In this document: in pieces, positions 27,216 to 36,091 of the stretch
Layout of the letters: each line of letters opens with the position of its first letter
Numbering within the stretch: the first letter of the stretch is position 1
NCBI GenBank assembly: GCA_026225255.1
Contig: JAMFSJ010000033.1
Coordinates: forward strand, 186,001 to 250,000
DNA length: 64,000 nucleotides
Direction: 5' to 3'
Origin: Methylacidimicrobium fagopyrum
Lineage (GTDB): Bacteria > Verrucomicrobiota > Verrucomicrobiia > Limisphaerales > UBA11358
The notes under the pieces: model-generated
Told to the model about the DNA's origin: nothing
What the model saw: only the letters and a program-made list of their open reading frames with translations
The model's database searches: none
Program-made: the position numbers and the translations under genes

Positions 27216-29327
27216 ATGAACACAGCATTTATCGCCCGCCGTGTCGTTAGTTTAATCCTCATGCTGTTGGGTAGTCTGAATCTTTCAGCCGCTGATTCGG
27301 GCATTGTTTTGGAACCGAGCACCACGCAGTTGCGCGTGACCTGGCCAATCTCAGCAACGGAAAACGGCTTGGCGGTTTTTAATTTGGATGAAACGAAACC
27401 GCTGATTGAATCACTTGGCATCGCGGCTCCCGGCGAACCGGTAACCGTGATCCTGCGGGCGTTGAATCCGGTGACGTTGCTCACGGTGGGCAGTCGCGAT
27501 TCGCAGAATCCACAAGGCTGGGGCGCGTTTTTCGACAAGGTGCCGACGCGGCCGTTCGAGACATTTTTGGTTCAACTGGGAAAACGAGAGTGGCACACGA
27601 CGCGCGAAGGCAATCGCGTGACCATCCGGCTCGCGGCCGCGTCGGCGGGTGAGTTTGACGGCGATGTGCGGGTAACGTTTTATCGCAACAGCCCGCTCAT
27701 TCACGTCGAGATGGTGATGACGACGAAGGAAGATTGGCGCGCGATCATTTACGACACGGGCTTGACGAGTGCCGCTCCCGATTGGGATTCAATGGCGTGG
27801 CTGGACCCGAACGGAAATTTCCAGAACGTAAGTTTGGACGCCACCGCGCTGGCAAAACCATTAGCCGTCGCCGGACGTGCGTTGGTCGCGAGCAGCCGCA
27901 ATGGTTCGCTCGCCGTGTTTCCTGCACCGCACCAATTTTTCTATCCGCAAGACGAGGCGTTCAACAATAAATTTGTCTGGTTTGGCAGCAACTACGTGCA
28001 GCGCGTGAATGATTTTGGTTTCGGCATCCGCCAGTCGCCGACCGGTGATAACCGTTATGTGCCGTGGTTTAATGCACCGCCAAACACGGAGCAACATCTC
28101 GGTGTTTTCTATCTGCTCACGCGCGGCGACGCGCCGTCGGCGTTGGCGGAAGTGGCTCGTTACACCCATGGCGATCATTATAAAAAATTGCCGGGACGGT
28201 TGACGTTCACGAGTCACTACCACATTGAGCACACGAAAAATTTTCTCGAAATGCAACAACGTCAGCATACGAATGGCGTGCCGCGTGGATTGGAAATACC
28301 CGGTTTCGTGAAAACATTTAAGGCGCACGGCGTAGACATCGCGCACCTCGCGGAAATGCACTACGAAGACGGTTCGCGCCTGACAGAATCCAATCGGCTC
28401 GCGCAATTGAAGGTGATGTATGACGAGACGCGTCGGCTTTCCGATGGCGAATTTCTCCTGTTGCCCGGTGAAGAACCGAACATCCAACTCGGTGGCCATT
28501 GGATCAGTCTGTTTCCCAAGCCGGTGTATTGGACGTTGAATCGTCCGGAAGCCAAACCGTTTGCTGAAGATGTCGCGGGCTATGGCAAAGTGTATCACGT
28601 CGGCAGTCCTGCGGATGTGCTGCGACTTTTTGAAACGGAGAACGGGCTTTTCTGGACGGCGCATCCGCGCATCAAGGCGTCGTTCGGTTTTCCCGATCAC
28701 TATAAAAATACGGCGTTCTTTCGCTCCGAACATTTTCTCGGTGGCGCATGGAAAGCGATGCCCGCCGATTTGTCGCGACCAACGCTAGGCTGGCGCGTAT
28801 TGGATCTGCTGGACGACATGTCGAATTGGGGCGCGAAAAAACAAGCGCCGGGCGAGGTGGATATTTTTCAAGTCCAACCGGATTTCGAAACTTACGCGCA
28901 CATGAACATCAATTATCTTCAGCTCGCGAAATTGCCGCGCTATGACGATGGCTGGCAGCCGGTGCTGGACGCGTTACGCGGTGGAAAATTTTTCACGACC
29001 ACGGGCGAAATTTTGATTCCCAATTTTTCCATTGGCGGCAAACAAAGCGGCCAAACGCTTAATCTCACTGATAACGCGACGCCGATGTTGGAAGTAAATC
29101 TCGATTGGACGTTCCCATTGAACTACGCCGAAATCGTTTCCGGCGACGGCCAAAAAGTTTTTCGTCAGCGCATTGATCTCACCGATACAGAAAGTTTTGG
29201 CACGCGCACGTTGCGACTGCCGCTTGATCTGAAAGGCCGCACCTGGGCGCGTTTGGAAATTTGGGACATCGCGGCGGACGGCGCGTTCACGCAACCGGTG
29301 TGGCTGACGGGTGCGAAAGCGGAGTGA
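27216..29327 (+). CDS. Secreted CehA/McbA-type (PHP-like) metallohydrolase candidate
   Basis: An exported protein of about 703 residues (signal RRVVSLILMLLGSLNLSAAD). The N-terminal ~330 residues look like a beta-rich sugar- or substrate-binding region. From ~335 there is a fold with a histidine-rich start (LTFTSHYHIEHTKNF), AHLAEMHYEDG, EEPNIQLGGHWISLF and WTAHPRIKASF, ending in DALRGGKFFTTTGEILIPNF and a beta domain. That ending closely resembles CehA/McbA proteins of the PHP superfamily, whose metal-bound histidines hydrolyse esters or phosphoesters. The metal ligands do not match a textbook DxHxH, so the activity is uncertain. Confidence 0.6.
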   Translation: MNTAFIARRVVSLILMLLGSLNLSAADSGIVLEPSTTQLRVTWPISATENGLAVFNLDETKPLIESLGIAAPGEPVTVILRALNPVTLLTVGSRDSQNPQGWGAFFDKVPTRPFETFLVQLGKREWHTTREGNRVTIRLAAASAGEFDGDVRVTFYRNSPLIHVEMVMTTKEDWRAIIYDTGLTSAAPDWDSMAWLDPNGNFQNVSLDATALAKPLAVAGRALVASSRNGSLAVFPAPHQFFYPQDEAFNNKFVWFGSNYVQRVNDFGFGIRQSPTGDNRYVPWFNAPPNTEQHLGVFYLLTRGDAPSALAEVARYTHGDHYKKLPGRLTFTSHYHIEHTKNFLEMQQRQHTNGVPRGLEIPGFVKTFKAHGVDIAHLAEMHYEDGSRLTESNRLAQLKVMYDETRRLSDGEFLLLPGEEPNIQLGGHWISLFPKPVYWTLNRPEAKPFAEDVAGYGKVYHVGSPADVLRLFETENGLFWTAHPRIKASFGFPDHYKNTAFFRSEHFLGGAWKAMPADLSRPTLGWRVLDLLDDMSNWGAKKQAPGEVDIFQVQPDFETYAHMNINYLQLAKLPRYDDGWQPVLDALRGGKFFTTTGEILIPNFSIGGKQSGQTLNLTDNATPMLEVNLDWTFPLNYAEIVSGDGQKVFRQRIDLTDTESFGTRTLRLPLDLKGRTWARLEIWDIAADGAFTQPVWLTGAKAE

Positions 29328-29365
29328 TTTTGTTGGGAACGCGGCTGGTTGATTAAAATTCCAAT

Positions 29366-29701
29366 TTACGCCTTCTTCACAAAGCACGCTTTCAAGCCGA
29401 TCGCCATGCCGTCCATCTTGCAGGAAATTTCGTGGTCGCCATCCACGAGCCGAATGGGTTTGGATTTTGAACCGCCTTTAAGCACTTGATTGCCGCCGCC
29501 GAGTTTCAAATCTTTGATCAAGATCACGCAATCGCCGTCCGCGAGCACATTGCCGTGCGCATCTTTCACGACGCGTGGGCCATCGGCGACTTCAGGTTCG
29601 GGCGTGCGTTCCCATTCGTGACCGCACGTCACGCATTCCCATTTTTCAGGAAATTCCAGAACGTCGGTCATCTCGCATATCGGACAGGCAGGGTTGCTCA
29701 T
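29366..29701 (-). CDS. yjdM: PhnA/YjdM-family zinc-ribbon protein
   Basis: The 111-residue protein has an N-terminal zinc ribbon (CPICEMTDVL and CVTCGHEW) and the PhnA C-terminal domain (DANGN-like KDAHGNVLADGDCVILIKDL, LKLGGGNQVLKGGSKSKPIR, LVDGDHEISCKMDG). Despite the historical PhnA name, it is not a phosphonatase and its function is unclear. It is a single gene facing the metallohydrolase gene tail to tail. Confidence 0.92.
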   Translation of the reverse strand: MSNPACPICEMTDVLEFPEKWECVTCGHEWERTPEPEVADGPRVVKDAHGNVLADGDCVILIKDLKLGGGNQVLKGGSKSKPIRLVDGDHEISCKMDGMAIGLKACFVKKA

Positions 29702-29779
29702 GAACGAATAGGATAATCTGATTCCAGCTCGCGGCTCAAGTGAAGTAACATTTGTCGTGGATGCGGCGTCTTAAAAAGC

Positions 29780-30577
29780 ATGACGAAAAAAATCTGCGTT
29801 TGGTTTTCAATTTTGCTGCTGGCAATTCCTTTCGCCCGCGCGGCCGAAGGTTTTCGCGAAATGTCATTCACCTTGGACGGCGTGACGCGCACCGCGTTGG
29901 TGTCGGCTCCAGCCACGGCCAAAACGAACAACACGCCGTTGGTGTTTGTGTTTCACGGTCACGGCGGCAACGCGCGGCAAGTGGCGCGCAGTTTTGCGCT
30001 GAATCGCGAATGGCCGGAAGCGATCTCGATTTATATGCAAGGCTTGCCCACGCCCGGCCAGTTGACCGATCCCCAAGGCGTTCAGCCGGGTTGGCAGGCG
30101 GCGCTGGGCGATCAGGGTGACCGTGATCTGAAATTTTTCGACGCCGTGCTCGCGCAACTGAAACAAGATTATGCGGTGGATGCAAAACGCATTTATTGCA
30201 CCGGCCATTCTAACGGCGGCGGTTTTACTTATTTGCTGTGGCTCGCGCGCGGAAATGTTTTTGCCGCCGTCGCGCCATCTTCAGCGGCGGCTAGATACGC
30301 TGACAAACTGTCGCCCAAACCGGCGCTGATCATGGGCGGAAAAAGTGACCCGCTCGTCAAATTTATCTGGCAAGAACGCACGATGGATGCGATTAAGAAA
30401 ATTAACGGCTGTGCATCAACTGGCGAGCCATGGGATAAACAATGCACTATTTATCCATCCTCAAATGGCGCGCCGTTGGTCACTTTTATTTTTCCTGGTG
30501 GCCATCAATTTAATCCTGCCGCGCCGGCTCTGATCGTAAAATTTTTCAAAGAACATCCAAGCCAGGCCACGAAGTAA
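29780..30577 (+). CDS. Secreted PHB-depolymerase/feruloyl-esterase-like alpha/beta hydrolase
   Basis: A 265-residue exported hydrolase (signal KKICVWFSILLLAIPFARAA). The alpha/beta-hydrolase fold is clear: oxyanion loop VFVFHGHGGNARQ, nucleophile elbow CTGHSNGGGFTYLLW, acid in IMGGKSDPLVKF and the C-terminal histidine in FIFPGGHQFNP. This is the LpqC/PHB depolymerase family, which cleaves short-chain polyesters or feruloyl esters. The substrate is unproven. The setting with GH43 and SGNH enzymes favours plant-polymer esters over storage polyester. Confidence 0.87.
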   Translation: MTKKICVWFSILLLAIPFARAAEGFREMSFTLDGVTRTALVSAPATAKTNNTPLVFVFHGHGGNARQVARSFALNREWPEAISIYMQGLPTPGQLTDPQGVQPGWQAALGDQGDRDLKFFDAVLAQLKQDYAVDAKRIYCTGHSNGGGFTYLLWLARGNVFAAVAPSSAAARYADKLSPKPALIMGGKSDPLVKFIWQERTMDAIKKINGCASTGEPWDKQCTIYPSSNGAPLVTFIFPGGHQFNPAAPALIVKFFKEHPSQATK

Positions 30578-30622
30578 TGCCCATGCTTGCCGCGCCCGCT
30601 TGTTTGCGGCTGAATATTTCGT

Positions 30623-31696
30623 GTGAGCTCAACTGAAATTCCATCACTCCGTTTGCAACAACAGCAAATCAGTTCCAACCGTTATCCAACGCCGGCGGAA
30701 GTGGTGGCGGCGTTGGGCGCGATGCAGGCGCAGGATTATACCGGAGCCCTGTGGTCCGTCGGTTTGCGTTTGTCGGGCAGCACGGAATCCGTCATCGAAA
30801 AAGCGTTTGCCGAACGAACGATCGTTCGCACTTGGCCGATGCGCGGCACGTTGCATTTTGTCGCGGCGCCGGATGTGCGCTGGATGTTGCAGCTGCTCAC
30901 GCCACGCATCATCGCCGGTAGTGCGAGTCGCGTGCGTAACTTGGAACTTGATGCCACCATCTTTGCGCGTTGTGAAAAATTATTCATCCGCGCGTTGGAA
31001 GGCGGACGGCAACTCACCCGCGAAGCGATGCTGGAATTATTAGAGGCCAATAAAATTTCCACCGCCAGTCAGCGCGGCTATCACATCCTCTGGCGACTCG
31101 CGCAGGAAGGCGTGATTGTTTTTGCCGCCCGATCCGATAAATCTCACACCTTTGCGTTGCTGGAAGAATGGGTGGCACCGGTGAAGAAATTTGAGCGCGA
31201 CGAGGCATTGACGGAATTGGCGCGCCGTTATTTCACCAGCCACGGTCCGGCATTGTTGTCGGATTTCGTCGGTTGGTCGGGTTTGAAAGTCGGCGATGCC
31301 CGGGTGGGAATCGAAGGTGCTTCAGCGCAGCTGCTCCGCGAGAAAATCGCTGGCAAAGATTTCTGGTGGGCGGCCGATGCCGTGGGGCCAGATGCGACGG
31401 CGTCCGCGTATTTATTGCCCGGATTTGATGAGTATCTGCTGGGCTACAAAGATCGCAGTGCCGTGCTGGAGGCGAAATATGCGCCGCGAATCGTGCCCGG
31501 TGCGAACGGAGTTTTTCTGCCAACAGTGGTTATCAATGGTTGGGTCGTGGGAACTTGGAAACGGGCGTTGAAGAAAAAGACCGCGGTTATTACGACCCAT
31601 TATTTTAAGCCGTTGAAGAAATCTGAAAGGGAAGCCGTCGAGCAGGCCGCCGAGCGTTACGGTCAATTTATTGGCTTGCCGGTGGCGGTGGATTGA
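30623..31696 (+). CDS. Winged-helix (HTH_42) DNA-binding protein
   Basis: The 357-residue protein belongs to the winged-helix YcaQ/AlkZ-like family. Typical pieces are the start LRLQQQQISSNRYPTPAEVV, LGAMQAQDYTGALWSVGLRL, ERTIVRTWPMRGTLHFVAA, GYHILWRLAQEGVIVFAA and YLLPGFDEYLLGYKDRSAVL. Members range from nucleic-acid binding proteins to interstrand-crosslink glycosylases (AlkZ/YcaQ, which need a QxQ motif). The QAQD here resembles that motif, so a DNA-repair role is possible but not shown. The GTG start at 30623 fits the family N-terminus. Confidence 0.82.
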   Translation: MSSTEIPSLRLQQQQISSNRYPTPAEVVAALGAMQAQDYTGALWSVGLRLSGSTESVIEKAFAERTIVRTWPMRGTLHFVAAPDVRWMLQLLTPRIIAGSASRVRNLELDATIFARCEKLFIRALEGGRQLTREAMLELLEANKISTASQRGYHILWRLAQEGVIVFAARSDKSHTFALLEEWVAPVKKFERDEALTELARRYFTSHGPALLSDFVGWSGLKVGDARVGIEGASAQLLREKIAGKDFWWAADAVGPDATASAYLLPGFDEYLLGYKDRSAVLEAKYAPRIVPGANGVFLPTVVINGWVVGTWKRALKKKTAVITTHYFKPLKKSEREAVEQAAERYGQFIGLPVAVD

Positions 31697-31709
31697 ATCG
31701 CACGCGGGC

Positions 31710-31750
31710 AAAAAAAAGCTGTTTCTCCGTTTTGAAGCAGGAGAAACAGC
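31710..31750 (-). terminator. Rho-independent terminator of small basic gene 1
   Basis: Read on the minus strand, an 11-bp perfect stem GCTGTTTCTCC (31750-31740) and GGAGAAACAGC (31728-31718) is followed by eight T residues (31717-31710). It begins 13 nt after the stop codon of the 35-codon gene, arguing that this is a real expressed unit. Confidence 0.92.
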
Positions 31751-31763
31751 GATGCCCGTCCAG

Positions 31764-31871
31764 TTACTTCTTTTTCGCGGCAGGCTTCTTGGCAGCCGGT
31801 TTTTTGGCGGCTGATTTTTTGGCGACGACCTTGGCTTTGACTGCGGGTTTCTTAGATGGTTTGGCTCCCAT
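31764..31871 (-). CDS. Tiny lysine/alanine-rich protein (35 aa), paralogue 1
   Basis: A 35-codon gene on the minus strand encoding MGAKPSKKPAVKAKV followed by VAKKSAAKKPAAKKPAAKKK. The composition is close to the C-terminal tail of histone H1 (PAAKK repeats), so a nucleic-acid-binding role is plausible. The gene has a matching promoter, a conserved leader hairpin and a strong terminator, which shows it is genuine. A paralogue of 40 codons lies 1.6 kb away with the same architecture. No Shine-Dalgarno sequence precedes the ATG, only an A/T-rich stretch (AAATAAATAAAAAGTT). Function is unknown. Confidence 0.82.
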   Translation of the reverse strand: MGAKPSKKPAVKAKVVAKKSAAKKPAAKKPAAKKK

Positions 31872-31908
31872 AACTTTTTATTTATTTAGTTTTTGTTTGC
31901 GAGTTTAA

Positions 31909-31975
31909 CTCACCTACGGAATGACAGTTTCTCCGAAGGTGAGGTCATCATGCTCGCCTCGTTCGCTATTGTAAA
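31909..31975 (-). promoter_or_regulatory. Promoter and 5'-leader hairpin of small basic gene 1
   Basis: On the minus strand: TTTACA (31975-31970), 17-nt spacer, CATGAT (31952-31947), 7 nt, then a hairpin CCTTCGG / 13-nt loop AGAAACTGTCATT / CCGTAGG (31939-31913), extended outward by 4 further pairs (stem CTCACCT with AGGTGAG, 31943-31909). The transcript should begin at the foot of this hairpin, leaving a ~70-nt leader. The layout is repeated at 33661-33723. Confidence 0.7.
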
Positions 31976-32062
31976 CACTGGAGATTAATATTTTCCAATT
32001 TTATTGAGCGCCGATGTGGCAATTGACAATCACGCTTGGAATGACAATTTGTGGGGACGCAT

Positions 32063-32605
32063 ATGAAAAAAATATTACTGATCTTAAGTTTTGTGTCGCT
32101 GTTGGTGAACGGCGTTTTCGCGGCGGACAATGCCGACGCTAAATCCGATTTGTCCGCGACCAAGACGGAATCGTATCAGATCCGAAATAAAAAATTCGGC
32201 GACTTGCTGCGTCCTGAAAATGCCAACGGCGCCGAAGGCACGCGCATCGTGTTGTATCCGGCCGAGCTGTGGAAATGTATGACGTGGAAATTGCAACCGG
32301 CCGGTGAATCCACCTTTCACGTGCAAAATCATTTCACTTCCAAAACGTTCGTTGTGAAATCTGGTGCGGGCGACAACGGCGTGATTCAAATTAAACAGGC
32401 GCATGAAGCGAGCGAACGCCCGCGCTGGCTTTTCACCAAACAAGCGGATGGTTCGTATGAAATCAGTGATGCAAAATCCGGCGAGGCGTTGACCGCTGTG
32501 GCCGAGGCGAGCGGTTCGGCCCGCGTCATCGCGACGCCGTGGTCGGGCAACGAAAATCAAAAATGGTCGTTGGAGAAAATTGATCCCGCCACGCTGACGA
32601 TGTGA
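32063..32605 (+). CDS. Secreted ricin-B-lectin-like protein
   Basis: A small exported protein of 180 residues: signal KKILLILSFVSLLVNGVFAAD, then a beta-trefoil-like region with the ricin-B repeat feel (IRNKKFGDLLRPENANG...TWKLQP, FVVKSGAGDNGVIQIKQA, WLFTKQADGSYEI, ENQKWSLEKID). The three W/QxW-like repeats are degenerate, so carbohydrate binding is inferred. The ATG at 32063 is preceded by GGGGAC, and a GTG at 32051 would spoil the signal peptide. It stands alone. Confidence 0.65.
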   Translation: MKKILLILSFVSLLVNGVFAADNADAKSDLSATKTESYQIRNKKFGDLLRPENANGAEGTRIVLYPAELWKCMTWKLQPAGESTFHVQNHFTSKTFVVKSGAGDNGVIQIKQAHEASERPRWLFTKQADGSYEISDAKSGEALTAVAEASGSARVIATPWSGNENQKWSLEKIDPATLTM

Positions 32606-32677
32606 TTTTGGTAGGGCTGGCTCACCGGATCGCGGTGCAACAAATAAGCAAAACGCTTAGGCGATCGCGTTCGATTC

Positions 32678-32728
32678 CGTCGCCTGACGCTGCGCTCGGC
32701 GACGGGGAACATCGCAGCGCGATGTCCC
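32678..32728. repeat. Two adjacent small palindromes
   Basis: CGTCGCC (32678-32684) pairs with GGCGACG (32698-32704), and directly after it GGGAACATCGC (32705-32715) pairs with GCGATGTCCC (32719-32728) with one bulge. They lie between the convergent lectin-like and TMEM175 genes and may act as a bidirectional end-of-transcript structure or a dispersed element. Confidence 0.6.
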
Positions 32729-32741
32729 TGCCGTGCGTAAT

Positions 32742-33332
<591 letters not shown>

Positions 33333-33453
33333 GCGCTGACTTTACCGAAGCGGGCCGGGCGTCGCAATGGCCGGTTCATGAGGTGGAGAAGTTTCCGAGC
33401 CGATGAAAATCCGTCGCGCTTGATTTATAAAAGCGGGCCGGATAAGTGGGCGT

Positions 33454-33491
33454 AAAAAAAGACAGCCAGGGTTTTAAATCCTCGCTGTCTG
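33454..33491 (-). terminator. Rho-independent terminator of small basic gene 2
   Basis: Minus-strand stem AGACAGC (33490-33484) with GCTGTCT (33466-33460) plus weaker inner pairs (AGG/CCT region), followed by T residues through 33454. It begins about 17 nt after the stop codon. Confidence 0.85.
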
Positions 33492-33506
33492 AAAAAAGTA
33501 GTTTGT

Positions 33507-33629
33507 TTACTTTTTCTTGGCGGCAGACTTGGCCGCGATGGCGGCTTTTTTCTTTTGATCTGCGCTGTTCGTTTGAGAGGCCTTCTGACCACTTTTCTTC
33601 TGTGTAGCTTTTGGTGATTTGTCGCCCAT
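33507..33629 (-). CDS. Tiny lysine/alanine-rich protein (40 aa), paralogue 2
   Basis: A 40-codon gene on the minus strand encoding MGDKSPKATQKKSGQKASQT followed by NSADQKKKAAIAAKSAAKKK. The MGDKSPK start and highly basic tail resemble a class of very small basic proteins I recall from several bacterial phyla. This is memory only, not a search result. It shares the MG-x-K start and AAKKK end with the 35-aa protein at 31764, and has the same promoter, leader hairpin and terminator arrangement. There is no Shine-Dalgarno sequence (GAATAAAATAAAAAATT before the ATG). A longer minus-strand frame (33376-33786) overlaps out of phase and is rejected. Confidence 0.82.
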   Translation of the reverse strand: MGDKSPKATQKKSGQKASQTNSADQKKKAAIAAKSAAKKK

Positions 33630-33660
33630 AATTTTTTATTTTATTCTGCAGTTTGATTGG

Positions 33661-33723
33661 CCTGCGGCATGGAAGTTTCTCCGAAGGACGCGGCAGGATG
33701 GCCGTTTGCGTGAAGATTGTAAA
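33661..33723 (-). promoter_or_regulatory. Promoter and 5'-leader hairpin of small basic gene 2
   Basis: On the minus strand: TTTACA (33723-33718), 17-nt spacer, CATCCT (33700-33695), 7 nt, then hairpin CCTTCGG / 13-nt loop AGAAACTTCCATG / CCGCAGG (33687-33661). Spacer lengths, loop length and 23 of the 27 hairpin bases equal those of the unit at 31909-31975. The mismatched pair in the stem centre is T-C here and T-T there. Confidence 0.7.
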
Positions 33724-33917
33724 TGGCGCTGCGAATAAAACTCCCAGCATCCAAGCTTCAGCCGCCCGAGCAACACCCAGCTTCAATCATCAATAATCAT
33801 CGGCTGATATTGTAATCTTGAGGTTTGGTATTGGGATATTTTCCGGACGTTGACGTTTGGACGCTTGGGTATTTTCTACGTTTCAATTGCTTTCCATCCG
33901 CTAATCCATTGCTTAAA

Positions 33918-34745
33918 GTGACACGCGTGGAATCGCACAATCACTTAAAAGGAGCGCGAGTTTATCTTTCCGGCCCGATGGATTTCGTGGCGTCACGCGC
34001 GAACGAGAAAAAATTCGGCTGGCGCAATCGCGTCGGTGATTTTATCCGCGGGTTTGAAGGCGTCGTTTTCGATCCGTGGTTCAAACCCGCCGTGCGCGGC
34101 TTGCATCAATACGGATTGGAAGATTTGAATACGCTCGACGCGCGCGAAAACTGGACGTTTGAGCCCGGCATATCCGGCGACACAACCCGCGCGCAGATTG
34201 CGGAAAAATTTTGGGAAACGTTGCACATTGATCTGCGCATGGTGGACACCAGCGATTTCACTATCGCGTATTGCCCGACGAATATTTACAGCGTCGGCAC
34301 CGCGCATGAAATTATTTTGTCACGGCAACAACTCAAGCCCGTGCTGTTCGTCAGTCCGCCGGTGAATTTTCCATCGCTCGAAAAATTGCGCGCGCATCTC
34401 AAAGACGATCCGGCCGGTCTGGCGCTGCTGGAAAAACTCACGCATGAAGTGCCGATCAAGGCCAATCCGCGCGCAATTCCCAGCATGTGGTATATGCCGC
34501 TCATTGGTTCGGGAAATTTTTTCGACGGCTTCGGTTTCCAACCTTACATCGAAAAATTCGGTTGGTCGCCGATCCCAATGGACGAACAGGAAGCTGCGCA
34601 TCCGCCAAAAAATCCGCTGCTGCCATTTCTGGAAAAACTAAAGACCGAAGTTCCGCCGCGCTGGGACAACAAGCTCAAGCGATATGTGCCCAACGACGAA
34701 TGGTTGCTGTGGGAACTTGACGGACTTGGAAAAAATAATCCGTAA
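33918..34745 (+). CDS. Nucleoside 2-deoxyribosyltransferase-like protein
   Basis: The protein starts with KGARVYLSGPMDFVAS, followed by NRVGDFIRGFEGVVFDPWFK, LRMVDTSDFTIAYCPTNIYS and VGTAHEIILSRQQLKPVLFV. This is the pattern of the nucleoside 2-deoxyribosyltransferase superfamily (SGP loop, TxxEhxxA-like GTAHEI). It may cleave N-glycosidic bonds of nucleotides or related molecules. The ~80 C-terminal residues (WYMPLIGSGNFFDGFGF onward) are not part of the canonical enzyme. The start is uncertain: GTG at 33918 or 33927 fits best, because the upstream in-frame stretch from 33825 contains the repeat word GGACGCTTGG. Confidence 0.65.
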   Translation: MTRVESHNHLKGARVYLSGPMDFVASRANEKKFGWRNRVGDFIRGFEGVVFDPWFKPAVRGLHQYGLEDLNTLDARENWTFEPGISGDTTRAQIAEKFWETLHIDLRMVDTSDFTIAYCPTNIYSVGTAHEIILSRQQLKPVLFVSPPVNFPSLEKLRAHLKDDPAGLALLEKLTHEVPIKANPRAIPSMWYMPLIGSGNFFDGFGFQPYIEKFGWSPIPMDEQEAAHPPKNPLLPFLEKLKTEVPPRWDNKLKRYVPNDEWLLWELDGLGKNNP

Positions 34746-34765
34746 GCGGGAGTCCAAACTTTAGT

Positions 34766-34930
34766 TTATGGGTAGCACGGACGTCTCGTCCGTTAAATTT
34801 GGCGTCTCGCTGAATTTCGTTTTTGGCCGGCATCGATATTTGATATGCGCTAGTCAAAAATTATCCATCTCTTCAAACGGTTTTGAGCGAGACGCCCAAA
34901 ACAACCGGCCAGAGGCCGGTGCTACCCATG
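34766..34930. repeat. GGCGTCTCG-type dispersed palindromic element, copy 2
   Basis: GGGTAGCACGGACGTCTCGTC at the left and GAGCGAGACGCCC...GGCCGGTGCTACCC at the right are inverted relatives, and the outer GGTAGCAC and GTGCTACC are perfect complements. Left and right thirds resemble 25541-25690 in order. The element ends 17 nt from the htrA-like stop codon and lies between convergent genes. Confidence 0.7.
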
Positions 34931-34946
34931 ATATTGACAACTTGCC

Positions 34947-36008
34947 TCACTCTTTAGTTGGCGATGGTGTTTCGCGCGGAACAATTTCCAGTTCCAACCG
35001 ATAAGTCCGGCGCACAATTTCCACCACCGACTTCACGCCGATTTCCGAGCCGACGAGCAGCCGTTGTAGATCGTCAATGCTGGTCACGGGTTTGTTTTTC
35101 AAACCCACGATCAGATCGCCTTCGCGCAAGCCGGCTTCCGCGCCGGGGCTGTTGGCTTCGACATCTAAAACCAAAACGCCCTGCGAATTTTTCAGGCTGA
35201 GATACCGCGCAATCCGCGGATGTAACGGTGCCGTCTGACCGTGAACGCCCAACCACGCGCGCCGGATGCGCCGTTCCTTGATGAGCCACGCCGCCACCAG
35301 TTCGGCGGAATTGCTCGCGATGGCAAAACAGATTCCTTGCGCGGACGGAATGATCGCCGTGTTCACGCCAATGACTTCGCCGCGCGAATTGAGCAGGGGA
35401 CCACCCGAATTTCCCGGGTTCAACGCCGCATCCGTCTGCACGATATTTTCCATCGTGCGACCGGTCTGCGCGCGCATGGTGCGGCCCAGCGCACTGATCA
35501 CGCCCGCCGTCACGGTTTGCTGAAAACCCAGCGGACTGCCAATGGCCACCGCAATCTGGCCGGGGCGCAACTGGCTGGAATTTCCAAATTGAATATGTTG
35601 CAAATCCGGCGCGTTGATGCGGATGACCGCGAGATCTGAATCCGGATCATCGCCCGTCAACTCGGCGGAATAAATCCGTCCGTCCGCGAGCGATACTTGA
35701 ATGTCCGTCGCGCCATGCACTACGTGGCTGTTCGTGACGATGTAGCCGTCCGGCGTGATGATGAAGCCCGAGCCGCTGCCTTGGCCGTTGCTGCCATTGC
35801 TCGCGGCGTGTTGCACGCGAATGTTCACTACCGAGTCACGCGCCGCCTCGACCACCCCGCTCACCGTTTGCGAATACGCGTCGAGCAGCGTCGCATCGTC
35901 AGCGGCAGGAATAAAATTATTTTCGGTAGCCGACAACGAACCAGTCCGATTCAAAATAGTTTGAACCGCTATTCCGCGTTGCCCCTGAAATTCTTCCGCG
36001 AGTTTCAT
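34947..36008 (-). CDS. HtrA/DegP-family serine protease without signal peptide
   Basis: A 353-residue trypsin-like protease with one PDZ domain. The catalytic triad is visible: His in VTNSHVVHGA, Asp in DPDSDLAVIRI and Ser in LNPGNSGGPLLNSRG. The PDZ domain (~255-345) includes GVLVLDVEANSPGAEAGLRE and GDLIVGLKNKPVTSIDDLQ. HtrA proteases normally act in the periplasm, but the N-terminus (KLAEEFQGQRGIAVQ) has neither signal peptide nor membrane anchor, so this one appears cytoplasmic. A TATGAT -10 box at 36019-36014 lies 5 nt before the ATG, suggesting a leaderless mRNA. Confidence 0.9.
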   Translation of the reverse strand: MKLAEEFQGQRGIAVQTILNRTGSLSATENNFIPAADDATLLDAYSQTVSGVVEAARDSVVNIRVQHAASNGSNGQGSGSGFIITPDGYIVTNSHVVHGATDIQVSLADGRIYSAELTGDDPDSDLAVIRINAPDLQHIQFGNSSQLRPGQIAVAIGSPLGFQQTVTAGVISALGRTMRAQTGRTMENIVQTDAALNPGNSGGPLLNSRGEVIGVNTAIIPSAQGICFAIASNSAELVAAWLIKERRIRRAWLGVHGQTAPLHPRIARYLSLKNSQGVLVLDVEANSPGAEAGLREGDLIVGLKNKPVTSIDDLQRLLVGSEIGVKSVVEIVRRTYRLELEIVPRETPSPTKE

Positions 36009-36091
36009 CGTGAATCATAATTCCACGAGTTTTGTGATTTGCAAAATAGTGGCAGGGGCAGCTTGACCGGGTCACTACGATGAGCTGCATT

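Noticed and set aside
31693-31908. 71-residue plus-strand frame over the small basic gene
   Set aside because: Its phenylalanine/alanine repeats (FFAAGFLAAGFL) are simply the complement of the lysine/alanine codons of the minus-strand gene.
33376-33786. 136-residue minus-strand frame
   Set aside because: It overlaps the 40-codon basic gene out of phase, with no family similarity. The small gene has promoter, leader and terminator support.
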